DNA of 32,745 nucleotides from Gammaproteobacteria bacterium (GTDB lineage: Bacteria > Pseudomonadota > Gammaproteobacteria > Pseudomonadales > Azotimanducaceae): contig SYFY01000188.1 in NCBI GenBank assembly GCA_005799745.1, positions 1 through 32,745 of the forward strand. The letters are read 5' to 3'. The translations under genes and the position numbers were made by a program. Of the stretch, positions 23,784 through 31,775 are shown piece after piece. How positions within the stretch are numbered: the stretch's first letter is position 1; each line of letters starts with the position of its first letter. The notes beneath the pieces were generated by a model, which was given only the letters and a program-made list of their open reading frames with translations, made no database searches and had not been told where the DNA came from.

Positions 23784-26342
23784 TCAGGGCACCTCGTCAG
23801 CGAATCGGGTGGCAATGTGGCCGCGCTCGATGAAACGTTGGTACGCGTCCTCAGAGAACTTCAACAAGCCCTTGTAGACGTACTCGTTGTCTTGCCCAAA
23901 CGCGACCGGCGGCCGATGGATTCCCATCGGCGTCAGTGGCATGTCGTAAAGCGGCACCGGGTAACGGTGTACACCAATGTCGTCCTGCAGCGACCGTGGT
24001 TGATACAGCTGGCGCATTTGTACATGCGGGTCGGCAAGGATTCGTGATGCTTCGAGCACCGGCGCTGCGGGAACGCCTGCTGCTTGCAGACGATGAAACA
24101 GCGCGTAGTCATCGAACTGTTGGGTCCACTGCGCCAACTGTTCATCGAGCAGGTCTTGTTGCGCGGCGCGGCCTTGCGCGGTTTCAAGGATCGATGCCAT
24201 CGACCAGGGTGGGTTTCCCATCACGGCACGAAGTGATCGCCACTGCGCATCATCGGTCACGGTGATGGTAATCCATCGATCAAGTCCCTCACTTGCAGGG
24301 CCGGGTGATTTACACGGATAGGCTCCACAGGGCGCCTCGCCATCGGCCGCGTAGATGGATCGGTTACCGAGTGCAACACCGTTTTCACCATTCAGCGCAA
24401 AGTCCATATAGGCCTGAGCGAACATGGCGGCCGCGTTCTCGGCCTGCGCCATCTCGATGAACTGCCCCTCTCCGGTCTTGTTTCTGTGCCAGATCGCTGC
24501 CATGACTGCAAAAGCGATCTGTGTACCGGCAATGTAGTCGGCTGCGAAAATTCCGCTGTTTTCATTGGGTTCTTCGTTCCGGTAGCCGCGCAGCAACTGG
24601 TGTCCCATGACCCCTTCGAGGTGGGATCCCATGGTTCGGGCATCACGATAATCGCCACTCAAACCGTAACCTGGTGCGCGCAGAAAAATGATGTCCTGCT
24701 TCAGTGAGCGTAACCACTCATCAGTGATGCCGAGTTTTTCCATGGTGCCGACTGCGCTGTTTTCAAGCACCACATCCGACATCGCGACCAGTCGCGCGAG
24801 AATCTCCAATCCCTCTGGCTTGCGGATATCCAGCGTGAAGCTGCGCTTGTTTCGATACAGCGACACGAACATCGGATGGTAATTCCAGGGTCGATCACCG
24901 GGCTCATTGTTCGGCAGACCCGTGAGCCAACCCGGCCCCACCTGCGTCATGGCCTTGGTGAGATGCGCCACCGGCAGACAGCGGGTATTGGGTTGGAGGA
25001 CGAACTGATTTTCCTGTTTGAGAACTTCGGCACCGAGATCGGCCAATAACAAGGTCGCAAACGTACCGGCCCACACCCCGGTCAGATCGAGCACACGTAT
25101 GCCGTCGAGGGGATGGAGCGGATGGTCCGCAGTGCCTCGCTTGTTTGCCGGCGCCGACGCGGCCTGCATCGATCCTGCCGCTCGAACTTCCGCGAGCACT
25201 TCATCGGTGTGTTCCCCCAGATGCGGCGCCAGTCGGCGCAAAGCCCACGGAGTCCTGGTCATGATGAAAGGTCGGCCGGGGAATCTGAACTTGCCAAGAT
25301 CAGGCGTGTCGACTTCCGCCCACAAGCCGCGTTGCCTAAAGTTGGCATCGTCGAAGACGTCGGCAATCGTAAACAAGGGACCACATAGAAACTTGGCGCG
25401 ACGACCAGCTTCCCAGATCTCCAGCTTGGTGTGCTGCATCAGCCAGGTGTTGAAGTGCGTGTTGAATTCTTCAATGGCTGCAGGATCAACCTGAATCGCC
25501 GGGTTGTCCCACTTCGGGTCACGCAGCCACGCCTGTTCGCCAAGAAATTCGCGGACATTTCGAAATCGGGCGCCGCCACCGGCGATCTCGATCCATCCAT
25601 CGGCGCACCGATACAAGCCCGCAAGAATTCCGGGTGGAGGTGAAGCCGGTGGTCGCAGCGTCTTGCGCCCCGAGTACTGTTCACCGATCACGGTCGCATG
25701 ACGACGGTCAACGCCCACGAGGTGACTGTCGACGATGGAGAAATCCACGTGCTGACCCAGCCCTTGATAACGTCCCGCAAACAACGCGCCCATGAGCGCA
25801 GTAACCAGCGCAGAACCGGATTGAACCAGCGCCGATGTGCCATACATCTTGACCGGTTCCCGATGCAGACGGCCGGTGGAGTACATTTCGCCACCAAAGC
25901 CGTACAACACGAGCTCAGATCCTTCGTAGTCCCGGTAGGGACTCTTGTGGCCAAAGTTAGAGACTGAGACCAGCGGCAGGTGCGGCAATCTCGAGTGGAT
26001 CTGATCCCAGCCGATACCGAGCGCATCCAGCCCTCCCGGCCGAAAACTCTCCACGATCAGATCGGCGCGCTTTGCGATGCGCCAAAACGCTTCACGGCCT
26101 TCTGTGGTCTTAAGGTCAAGAACGACGGAACGCTTATTGGTGTTGAAGTAGAAAAACGTGCCACTTCGCTCCGGCCCGCGCACGCCGCCCTTGAAGGGGC
26201 CGAGGCGTCGTGTCCGGTCCCCGTCCGGACTTTCAACCTTGATGACATTGGCCCCAAAGTCAGCCAACAACTTTGTGGCATACGGACCAACGATGTGATC
26301 TGTCAGGTCGAGAACGGTGACGTCGCAGAGTGGTCCAGTCAT
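23784..26342 (-). CDS. Tandem-fused class III CoA-transferase (CaiB/BaiF family, two domains)
   Basis: An 852-residue protein with two complete CaiB/BaiF halves. The first (about 1-390) opens VTVLDLTDHIVGPYATKLLADFGA and carries the catalytic-type Asp at D205 in GQHVDFSIVDSH. A linker rich in Ala, Pro and Lys (about 390-410) leads to the second half (411-852), which opens IRVLDLTGVWAGTFATLLLADLGAE. At the equivalent catalytic position the second half has Glu (E635, GQFIEMAQAENA). Family III enzymes move CoA between acids as a two-protomer interlocked dimer, and fusions may fold as an internal pseudo-dimer. ATG 26340-26342 is chosen over TTG 26345. The BVMO lies 103 bases upstream. Confidence 0.92.
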   Translation of the reverse strand: MTGPLCDVTVLDLTDHIVGPYATKLLADFGANVIKVESPDGDRTRRLGPFKGGVRGPERSGTFFYFNTNKRSVVLDLKTTEGREAFWRIAKRADLIVESFRPGGLDALGIGWDQIHSRLPHLPLVSVSNFGHKSPYRDYEGSELVLYGFGGEMYSTGRLHREPVKMYGTSALVQSGSALVTALMGALFAGRYQGLGQHVDFSIVDSHLVGVDRRHATVIGEQYSGRKTLRPPASPPPGILAGLYRCADGWIEIAGGGARFRNVREFLGEQAWLRDPKWDNPAIQVDPAAIEEFNTHFNTWLMQHTKLEIWEAGRRAKFLCGPLFTIADVFDDANFRQRGLWAEVDTPDLGKFRFPGRPFIMTRTPWALRRLAPHLGEHTDEVLAEVRAAGSMQAASAPANKRGTADHPLHPLDGIRVLDLTGVWAGTFATLLLADLGAEVLKQENQFVLQPNTRCLPVAHLTKAMTQVGPGWLTGLPNNEPGDRPWNYHPMFVSLYRNKRSFTLDIRKPEGLEILARLVAMSDVVLENSAVGTMEKLGITDEWLRSLKQDIIFLRAPGYGLSGDYRDARTMGSHLEGVMGHQLLRGYRNEEPNENSGIFAADYIAGTQIAFAVMAAIWHRNKTGEGQFIEMAQAENAAAMFAQAYMDFALNGENGVALGNRSIYAADGEAPCGAYPCKSPGPASEGLDRWITITVTDDAQWRSLRAVMGNPPWSMASILETAQGRAAQQDLLDEQLAQWTQQFDDYALFHRLQAAGVPAAPVLEASRILADPHVQMRQLYQPRSLQDDIGVHRYPVPLYDMPLTPMGIHRPPVAFGQDNEYVYKGLLKFSEDAYQRFIERGHIATRFADEVP

Positions 26343-26445
26343 CAAATTACCCGTTGGTTGGCCATGAGGGTCCGTGAGGATCCATGCGGATCATAGTTGC
26401 GTGCCTCGGTCCGCTGCACGTAGATACGCTCGCAAGGGATCAAGA

Positions 26446-28047
26446 CTATTGCAGGGTAAAACCTTGATATCCATGAGCCGCTACCTCTTCGCACTTCGCT
26501 CGATACGCCGGTGCTGAATTTGAGTACAACAAAAGCGCCCGCTTCTTGCCGGGAATATTGGATCCCATGAACCAGGAGTTGGCATCACTGAGGAAGGAGT
26601 GACTCGCCAGTTCCGCCGAGTGCTCAACCCAGGCTGCTTCCGCCTCGGGGGTGGCTTCAATGCTGGCCAGGTTGTTGGCGCGAACATGAGCTATGGCACC
26701 GGCGATCCACTCCACCACCATCTCTGCACACACCGGGTAGTTACAAAACGCCGAATTGGTGGCGATGAACAAGTTGGGGAAGCCTGCGGTCAGGAGTCCG
26801 AGATAGGTGCGCACGCCATCTGCCCACTTTTCGCCCAGGGTTTGTCCATTGACGCCCTCGATGTTCATGCGCGTGAGTGGTCCTGTTACGGCATCGAACC
26901 CGGTTGCATAAATGATGACATCGAACGCGTACGCCCTTTCGCTCGTTTCGATGCCACTCGCCGTCATTCGCTGAATGGGGGTTTCAAGCAACTCGACGAG
27001 CGACACGTTATCGCGGTTGTAGACCTCGAAGTACCCACTTTCCAGCGGTATTCTCTTCGAACCGAAGGGGTGGTTCTTGGGCACCAGCTTCTCGGCAAGT
27101 ACCGGATCGTTGATCCGCGCACGAATCTTGTTGCGTAGAAACCCGGCGAACTCCTCGTTGATGGCTCGATTGGTCATCACTTCCGGAAAGCCACTGAGCC
27201 ACTTCGCAAAACCAGGCAAAGCCCACAGCTTTTCGTAGTAGGCAAGCCGCTCTTCCGCTGAGAATTCAAAGGCTGAGCGTGTGTCGAAGTGATAGAGAAA
27301 ACCGGCCGGCGTTTCGCGCAGCTGCTGGTGAATCTCAGCGTATGTCGCCTTGAAGTGTTGCTGCTCCGCAGGTGTCACTGGTCGATTACGCAGCGGAGCA
27401 CAGTAGTTGGGCGTGCGTTGAAAGACGGTGAGATGAGCCACGTCACGGGCGATCTTGGTGATGAGCTGAACACCTGTCGGACCGGTACCGATGACCGCGA
27501 CCCGCTTGCCTCGTAAATCGACACCATCGCGCGGCCAACGACCGGTGTGCAGGGACAGACCTTTGAAATCCTTGATTCCAACAAATTCCGGCGTGTAGTC
27601 CGCCGACAGCACCCCGACCGCAGCGATGAGAAACTGCGCACTGGCGCGTTCGCCAGTAGTCAGCTGCACACTCCAGCGACGGGTCTTCGTATCGAAGCGC
27701 GCGGCTTGAACACGAGCATTCAGCTGGATGTCTCGCCGCAGATCGAAGCGGTCAGCGACGTAGTTCAAATAACGTTCGGTTTCCGGCTGAGGTGAGAAAT
27801 GTTCTGTCCAATCCCACTCCTCGAGCAGCGCTTTCGACCAGGTGTAGCCGTACGATTCGCTCTCGGAATCGAAGCAGCACCCTGGATAACAATTCCAGTA
27901 CCAGGTGCCACCTACGCCACCTGCCGCATCAAACACACGCACCGACAAGCCGGCTTTGCGCGCGAGATACAACTGATACAGCCCGGTCACCCCCGCACCA
28001 ATGATGATCACATCGAAAGTTGAATCGGGGCGATTCGATGGGTTCAT
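26446..28047 (-). CDS. Type I Baeyer-Villiger monooxygenase-like flavoprotein
   Basis: A 533-residue FAD/NADPH enzyme. GAGVTG (17-22) binds FAD, GGTWYWN (46-52) follows, the BVMO fingerprint FKGLSLHTGRWP is intact at 161-172 (FxGxxxHTxxWP), and GTGPTG (187-192) binds NADPH. Such enzymes insert oxygen next to a ketone to give an ester or lactone. It is the first gene of the minus-strand run with the tandem CoA-transferase, ABM protein and P450. A GAGAGA site lies a few bases before ATG 28045-28047. It is clearly different from the BVMO fragment at the left window edge. It is divergent from the serine hydrolase at 28268. Confidence 0.93.
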   Translation of the reverse strand: MNPSNRPDSTFDVIIIGAGVTGLYQLYLARKAGLSVRVFDAAGGVGGTWYWNCYPGCCFDSESESYGYTWSKALLEEWDWTEHFSPQPETERYLNYVADRFDLRRDIQLNARVQAARFDTKTRRWSVQLTTGERASAQFLIAAVGVLSADYTPEFVGIKDFKGLSLHTGRWPRDGVDLRGKRVAVIGTGPTGVQLITKIARDVAHLTVFQRTPNYCAPLRNRPVTPAEQQHFKATYAEIHQQLRETPAGFLYHFDTRSAFEFSAEERLAYYEKLWALPGFAKWLSGFPEVMTNRAINEEFAGFLRNKIRARINDPVLAEKLVPKNHPFGSKRIPLESGYFEVYNRDNVSLVELLETPIQRMTASGIETSERAYAFDVIIYATGFDAVTGPLTRMNIEGVNGQTLGEKWADGVRTYLGLLTAGFPNLFIATNSAFCNYPVCAEMVVEWIAGAIAHVRANNLASIEATPEAEAAWVEHSAELASHSFLSDANSWFMGSNIPGKKRALLLYSNSAPAYRAKCEEVAAHGYQGFTLQ

Positions 28048-28267
28048 GTTGTCTCTCGTTGAAAACTGCTCGTGGAAGGCGTTTCGGTAGTTCTCCCCTG
28101 ATCATCGTCTGGACGACTTCCAGATTGCCACTGTTCATTGACGATCACATACACGCGCACCCAGGCAGGCGATAACGCAGGGGTCTTATTCGCACTGCGG
28201 CAGGCGCTGCGGGAGCGGCAGTGGGACGTTATGCTCTTTCCTCTTCACGCTGAACGAGTACTCGAAG

Positions 28268-29425
28268 ATGACGCAGCCAGCCCAGGAAACCGTGGTGGAA
28301 ACGATGGCCCTATTCAGCGGTGAGCCGCAGTACCACAACTTCTCACGGATGCAGGAGCTGTTACCCACGGTGGCGATGCTCCCATCGTCCACGCCGTACG
28401 CATTGCCGGATGGTCCGAGAATGCGGCTGCCAACCACCTACGCGTTTGGCGGCGCATCACGCAACCTCCATGCGCTGCTGGGTGGTACGCATACCGCTGC
28501 GTTGCTGGTGCTGAAGGATGGCATCGTCCGTTACGAAGACTACTGGCTTAGCGGTGGTCGCGCCGTCCACTGGTTGTCTATGTCGGTGGCGAAGAGCTTT
28601 GTCTCTGCCCTTGTCGGTATCGCTATGGCGGAAGGCGCCATCGAGAGTCTGGACGCGCCTATCACCCGCTATGTCCCGGAGCTGCTCAACACCGCTTACG
28701 ACGGTGTTCGCATCAAGGATGTGCTGCAGATGTCCTCGGGCATGCGCTGGAACGAGGATTACAGCGATCCATCATCGGAGATCCATCGCCTCAGTGAGGC
28801 CACGGGCGGCCGTGGGTCGTTCGATACGTTCATGGCAGGCATGGTGCGCGAGCGAAGACCCGGCACGTTCTGTATCTACAACTCAGCGGACACCCAGGCG
28901 CTGGGCATGCTGGTAGCCGGCGCCAGCGGATCATCGCTTGCCGACTACATGCAGACCCGGCTCTGCGAGCCACTCGGCATGGAATCCAAAGGCTATTGGA
29001 TGATCGACAGCAAAGGCCGCGAAATGGCTTACGCCGGGCTGCTGCTCACGGCACGGGATTTTGCCAGGATCGGCGAACTCTACCGCAACGGTGGTGTCCT
29101 GCAGGGTCGACAGATTGTCCCTGCGGATTATGTGGCAGCGTCTGTTACCGCGGATGCACCGCACCTGCAGCCCGGTACGCCGTGGGTGGGTGACCATGCG
29201 TTTGGTCCGGGTTATGGCTATCAGTGGTGGCTTCCTGCCGGGGGGCAAGGCGATTTCAGTGCGATCGGCGTGTACAACCAGTATGTGTACGTCGACCCTT
29301 CGCGAGGCACCGTGATCGTCAAGCTCTCCGCCAACCCCGCGTACGGGACCTCAACACGCGAGGAAGATAACCGGGACATCGAGAACATCGAGGCGCTCAG
29401 GGCAATCTCCCGGCAGCTGGGCTGA
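28268..29425 (+). CDS. Serine hydrolase, class C beta-lactamase/esterase fold
   Basis: A 385-residue protein of the beta-lactamase-like superfamily (PF00144 type). The catalytic SxxK is SVAK at 106-109 and the second motif YxN/YNS is Y204-N205-S206. The C-terminal GYGYQWWLPAGGQGDFSAIGVY and QYVYVDPSRGTVIV match 6-aminohexanoate-dimer-hydrolase and EstB-like relatives rather than true beta-lactamases. No signal peptide is apparent, so a cytoplasmic esterase or amidase is likely. It faces away from the BVMO across a 220-base gap, and could open an ester or lactone made by that enzyme, which is an inference from position. Confidence 0.88.
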   Translation: MTQPAQETVVETMALFSGEPQYHNFSRMQELLPTVAMLPSSTPYALPDGPRMRLPTTYAFGGASRNLHALLGGTHTAALLVLKDGIVRYEDYWLSGGRAVHWLSMSVAKSFVSALVGIAMAEGAIESLDAPITRYVPELLNTAYDGVRIKDVLQMSSGMRWNEDYSDPSSEIHRLSEATGGRGSFDTFMAGMVRERRPGTFCIYNSADTQALGMLVAGASGSSLADYMQTRLCEPLGMESKGYWMIDSKGREMAYAGLLLTARDFARIGELYRNGGVLQGRQIVPADYVAASVTADAPHLQPGTPWVGDHAFGPGYGYQWWLPAGGQGDFSAIGVYNQYVYVDPSRGTVIVKLSANPAYGTSTREEDNRDIENIEALRAISRQLG

Positions 29426-29531
29426 GCGCCAGCGTGCGATGTGTTCGTGTGTGAAGCGCTATGTGTGGAGCGTCCGCGAAACCACTCCCCGAAGTAACGA
29501 GCGACTCAAGGGGCGATACGAAGGTAGTGTG

Positions 29532-29553
29532 TATCCAAACGATATCCAAACGA
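29532..29553. repeat. Perfect 11-bp tandem duplication
   Basis: TATCCAAACGA occurs twice in a row (29532-29542 and 29543-29553), ending one base before element A. A duplication flush with the edge of a repeat element may be a target-site or slippage product. There is no matching copy on the other side of element A, so a simple insertion duplication is not supported. Confidence 0.8.
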
Positions 29554-29554
29554 A

Positions 29555-29649
29555 GACACACCTCGCGCTGCAGTAGCACACGCCGAAAAACTGTTGAGAT
29601 ATTGGCTACCGCACCTGTGCGCTTTCGACTACGAACCACGAGGTGTGTC
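29555..29649. repeat. Element A: about 95-bp repeat with 11-bp terminal inverted repeats
   Basis: The ends GACACACCTCG (29555-29565) and CGAGGTGTGTC (29639-29649) are exact reverse complements. Sequence of the interior matches element B at 30533-30628 with roughly 80% identity by eye; the best part is the shared CACCTGTGCGCTTT and ACCACGAGGTGTGTCCTCGT toward the right end. The right end also folds alone as ACGAGG-tgtgt-CCTCGT. No coding frame lies inside. The layout fits a small non-autonomous element (MITE-like) or a structured RNA repeat. Confidence 0.7.
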
Positions 29650-29781
29650 CTCGTGAAAATCGTCGTGACGCCCTACTCACACCTACAACAGAAACCGCAT
29701 TGAGTACTCCATCGACCACAACGCTGGGAAAACAAAACGAACCCTTGTACTCCATCATTGCCGCAGTGTGCCTAAGTGGCA

Positions 29782-29811
29782 CGGCCACACCTTGCGCGCG
29801 AGGTGTGGCCG
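29782..29811. repeat. Perfect 11-bp inverted repeat (strong hairpin)
   Basis: CGGCCACACCT (29782-29792) and AGGTGTGGCCG (29801-29811) are exact complements around TGCGCGCG. The arms share the core CACACCT/AGGTGTG with the ends of elements A and B, so it may be a collapsed relative of those elements. It is not followed by a T tract, so it is a poor intrinsic terminator. Confidence 0.75.
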
Positions 29812-30167
29812 CGTGAGGAACCATGAGGAAGCCGCGTGAGGAACCCGCGCAAGGAACCTCCCTCGTAAAGAACCGCGCAAAAAGTGCACTGGCAAAGGCG
29901 GGCATCTGGCACATAGATCAGTGCCGGTGCTTACACGACGTCAAACCCGGATATTGAAGACACCATGTTTCGCAATATTTTCACCGAATACCGAAGCTGC
30001 GGGCTCGAAGTACGTGCGGGTCGAGTCCGCTCAGGTTTAGAACCCTCGGAACCAACTCCAGGCAAATGAAGGGTAATTGCAGGTGATTTTGTGGCAGTTG
30101 CTGAACACTTGCTGCTCATCGCCGCTCAGACGGGATACAGTCAGGTTGTTCAACGAGGAGTGATGGA

Positions 30168-30458
30168 ATGATCAGTATGCTCATCCGCCTTAAAGTGCTC
30201 GAGCACAAGGTTGCGGAATTCGAGAAGCTCGTATCGACGCTGGTCGCGGACATTTACGCCAACGAACCGGAGCCCAAGATATTTGAGGTGCGGCGTGTAG
30301 CAGATCAGCCGCGCACCTATGTGTACTTCGTTGCGTTCAAAGATCAGGCGGCGAACGATGCCTATGCGAACGCGCCTTATCATCAGAACGCCGCCCCGCC
30401 GATCATGGCCTGCCTGGACGGTGATCCGGTCTACGAGACGCTCGAACCGTTTTACTAA
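30168..30458 (+). CDS. Small ABM/Dabb-fold protein
   Basis: A 96-residue protein with the ferredoxin-like ABM pattern: MLIRLKVLEHKVAEFEKLV (strand, helix), then YANEPEPKIFEVRRVADQPR and TYVYFVAFKDQAANDAY, ending YETLEPFY. GAGGAG lies 7 bases before ATG 30168. The gene stands alone between elements A and B. Relatives include quinol monooxygenases and stress-responsive dimeric barrel proteins; no reaction can be named. It is shorter than, and not closely similar to, the ABM protein at 23294. Confidence 0.8.
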   Translation: MISMLIRLKVLEHKVAEFEKLVSTLVADIYANEPEPKIFEVRRVADQPRTYVYFVAFKDQAANDAYANAPYHQNAAPPIMACLDGDPVYETLEPFY

Positions 30459-30879
30459 CCTGGGTGAATAGCACGGTCGCCTGTCGACTCCTTTCAGTCC
30501 TCGTTATCGCTTGATCGAGAACAATCCCAGGGGACACACATCGCGCTGGAGTCCCAGATTCAGAAAAAAGTGTTGAGAGAGTCGCTATCCCACCTGTGCG
30601 CTTTGAACTACGTACCACGAGGTGTGTCCTCGTAGATTAGTCTGGCCATGCCTTAAACCTCCATCGCCAAGTCCCAGTTGGCCTCGAGCCCGTTGGCGTC
30701 AATGCGTCGATGCCAGTTTGCCCCTTCATCGAGTCGTCAGACCCCTTACCACCGATGATGTGAGCGCTACGGATGATCCGGTCGTGCATGCCGCCCCTTT
30801 TTCAGTACCATCTTGCTGTGCGGCTTGCGTTTGGAGCATGCCCGAATTCCTAACTCTCCGGAACCCGCGGGTGAACACC
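30459..30879. other. 421-base gap holding element B
   Basis: Besides element B there is no supportable gene. The open frame in front of the LLM gene is rich in Pro, Arg and Cys and lacks any family pattern, so I treat it as untranslated. Confidence 0.5.
30533..30628. repeat. Element B: second copy of the ~95-bp terminal-inverted-repeat element
   Basis: The ends GACACACATCG (30533-30543) and CGAGGTGTGTC (30618-30628) are complementary with one mismatch. It lies in the same orientation as element A and 978 bases from it, so the two flank the small ABM gene as direct repeats. Its interior is diverged over the left third and conserved in the right half, which suggests that the right half is under constraint or was the last part to be exchanged. 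Confidence 0.7.
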
Positions 30880-31722
30880 ATGCACGTCGGCATCACGATC
30901 TTCCCGACCGACTATTCCATCGCGCCCGCCGACGTCGCGCGCGAGGTGGAAGTGCGCGGCTTTGAATCGCTCTGGCTGCCCGAACACACGCACATCCCCG
31001 TCGAGCTCACGTCGCCCTGGCCTGGGGGTCCGGAGCTGCCGAAGACGTATTACGACGTTTACGAACCTTTCATCTCGCTGGGGGCGGCCGCAGCTGTGAC
31101 TTCTCGCATCAAGCTCGCGACGGGTATCTGCATTGTTGTGCAACGTGATCCGATCCAGACGGCGAAGGACGTGGCAACCCTCGACCGTATCAGCAACGGG
31201 CGCTTCCTGTTCGGCATCGGTGGAGGCTGGAACGCTGCTGAGATGCGCGATCATGGCACGGATTTCGCAACGCGCTTCGCGCTGATGCGCGAGCGGGTGC
31301 TGGCGATGAAGGAGATCTGGACGCAGTCGAAGCCTGAGTTTCATGGCCGTTTTGTCGACTTCCCGCCGATGCGGTCCTGGCCTAAACCCGTGCAACAGCC
31401 GCACCCACCCATCCACGTTGGTGGCGCCTGGCCACATGCACTCCGCCGCGCAATCGAGTATGCGGACGGTTGGATCCCGATCCTCGGACGTGGACAAACG
31501 CTCGAGGTGATGCCGGAAGTTCGTCGAGAGCTCCGCGCTGCAGGACGCGATCCGGACTCGTTCGAGGTCACGCTGTTCGGTGTACCGCCGGATGTTGATC
31601 TGCTGTCCAAGGCGCGCGACGCCGGCGTGTCTCGGTGCGTGCTCGGCCTCCCCTCTACGAAGGATGACAAGGTCCTGCCGATTCTGGATCGGCATGCGGC
31701 GCTGCTGCAGCAGATCGCCTGA
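30880..31722 (+). CDS. LLM-class oxidoreductase, short TIGR03619-like F420 subfamily (copy 4)
   Basis: A 280-residue luciferase-like protein. MHVGITIFPTDYSIAPADVA, GFESLWLPEHTHIP, a TPWPGG-like SPWPGG, TGICIVVQRDPIQTAKDVAT and the signature GRFLFGIGGGWNAAEM (107-122) are the pattern of a short LLM subfamily annotated as F420-dependent, well known from mycobacteria. ATG 30880 is chosen because the family starts there; GTG 30871 is an alternative. The next gene, a crotonase-fold protein, begins 53 bases after the stop on the same strand, so the two are probably one unit with the AMACR-like gene beyond. Confidence 0.92.
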   Translation: MHVGITIFPTDYSIAPADVAREVEVRGFESLWLPEHTHIPVELTSPWPGGPELPKTYYDVYEPFISLGAAAAVTSRIKLATGICIVVQRDPIQTAKDVATLDRISNGRFLFGIGGGWNAAEMRDHGTDFATRFALMRERVLAMKEIWTQSKPEFHGRFVDFPPMRSWPKPVQQPHPPIHVGGAWPHALRRAIEYADGWIPILGRGQTLEVMPEVRRELRAAGRDPDSFEVTLFGVPPDVDLLSKARDAGVSRCVLGLPSTKDDKVLPILDRHAALLQQIA

Positions 31723-31775
31723 CGATGGACACGCACCCGACGGTCGAGCGACGTTAACAACTTGAGGCAAACCCG

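Larger units (their letters stand above)
29426..30167. other. 742-base non-coding stretch with repeats and hairpins
   Basis: No convincing gene is seen on either strand. The stretch holds an 11-bp tandem duplication, element A, a strong hairpin, and a cluster of imperfect repeats of GCGTGAGGAAC (29809-29821 and 29832-29844 share CCGCGTGAGGAAC). The last bases carry a GAGGAG ribosome site for the gene at 30168. The repeats are listed separately. Confidence 0.6.

Noticed and set aside
29809-29880. A CRISPR array
   Set aside because: The repeats are 11-13 bases, imperfect and unevenly spaced, with no cas gene in the window.
30655-30760. A short minus-strand protein-like tail (DEGANWHRRIDANG, LEANWDLAMEV)
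   Set aside because: Only about 27 codons between stops, no start codon and no recognisable family; too little to call.
30850-31770. Long minus-strand open frame opposite LLM copy 4
   Set aside because: The plus strand encodes a full LLM protein with its signature motifs; the antisense frame has Arg/His-rich composition typical of GC-rich shadows.
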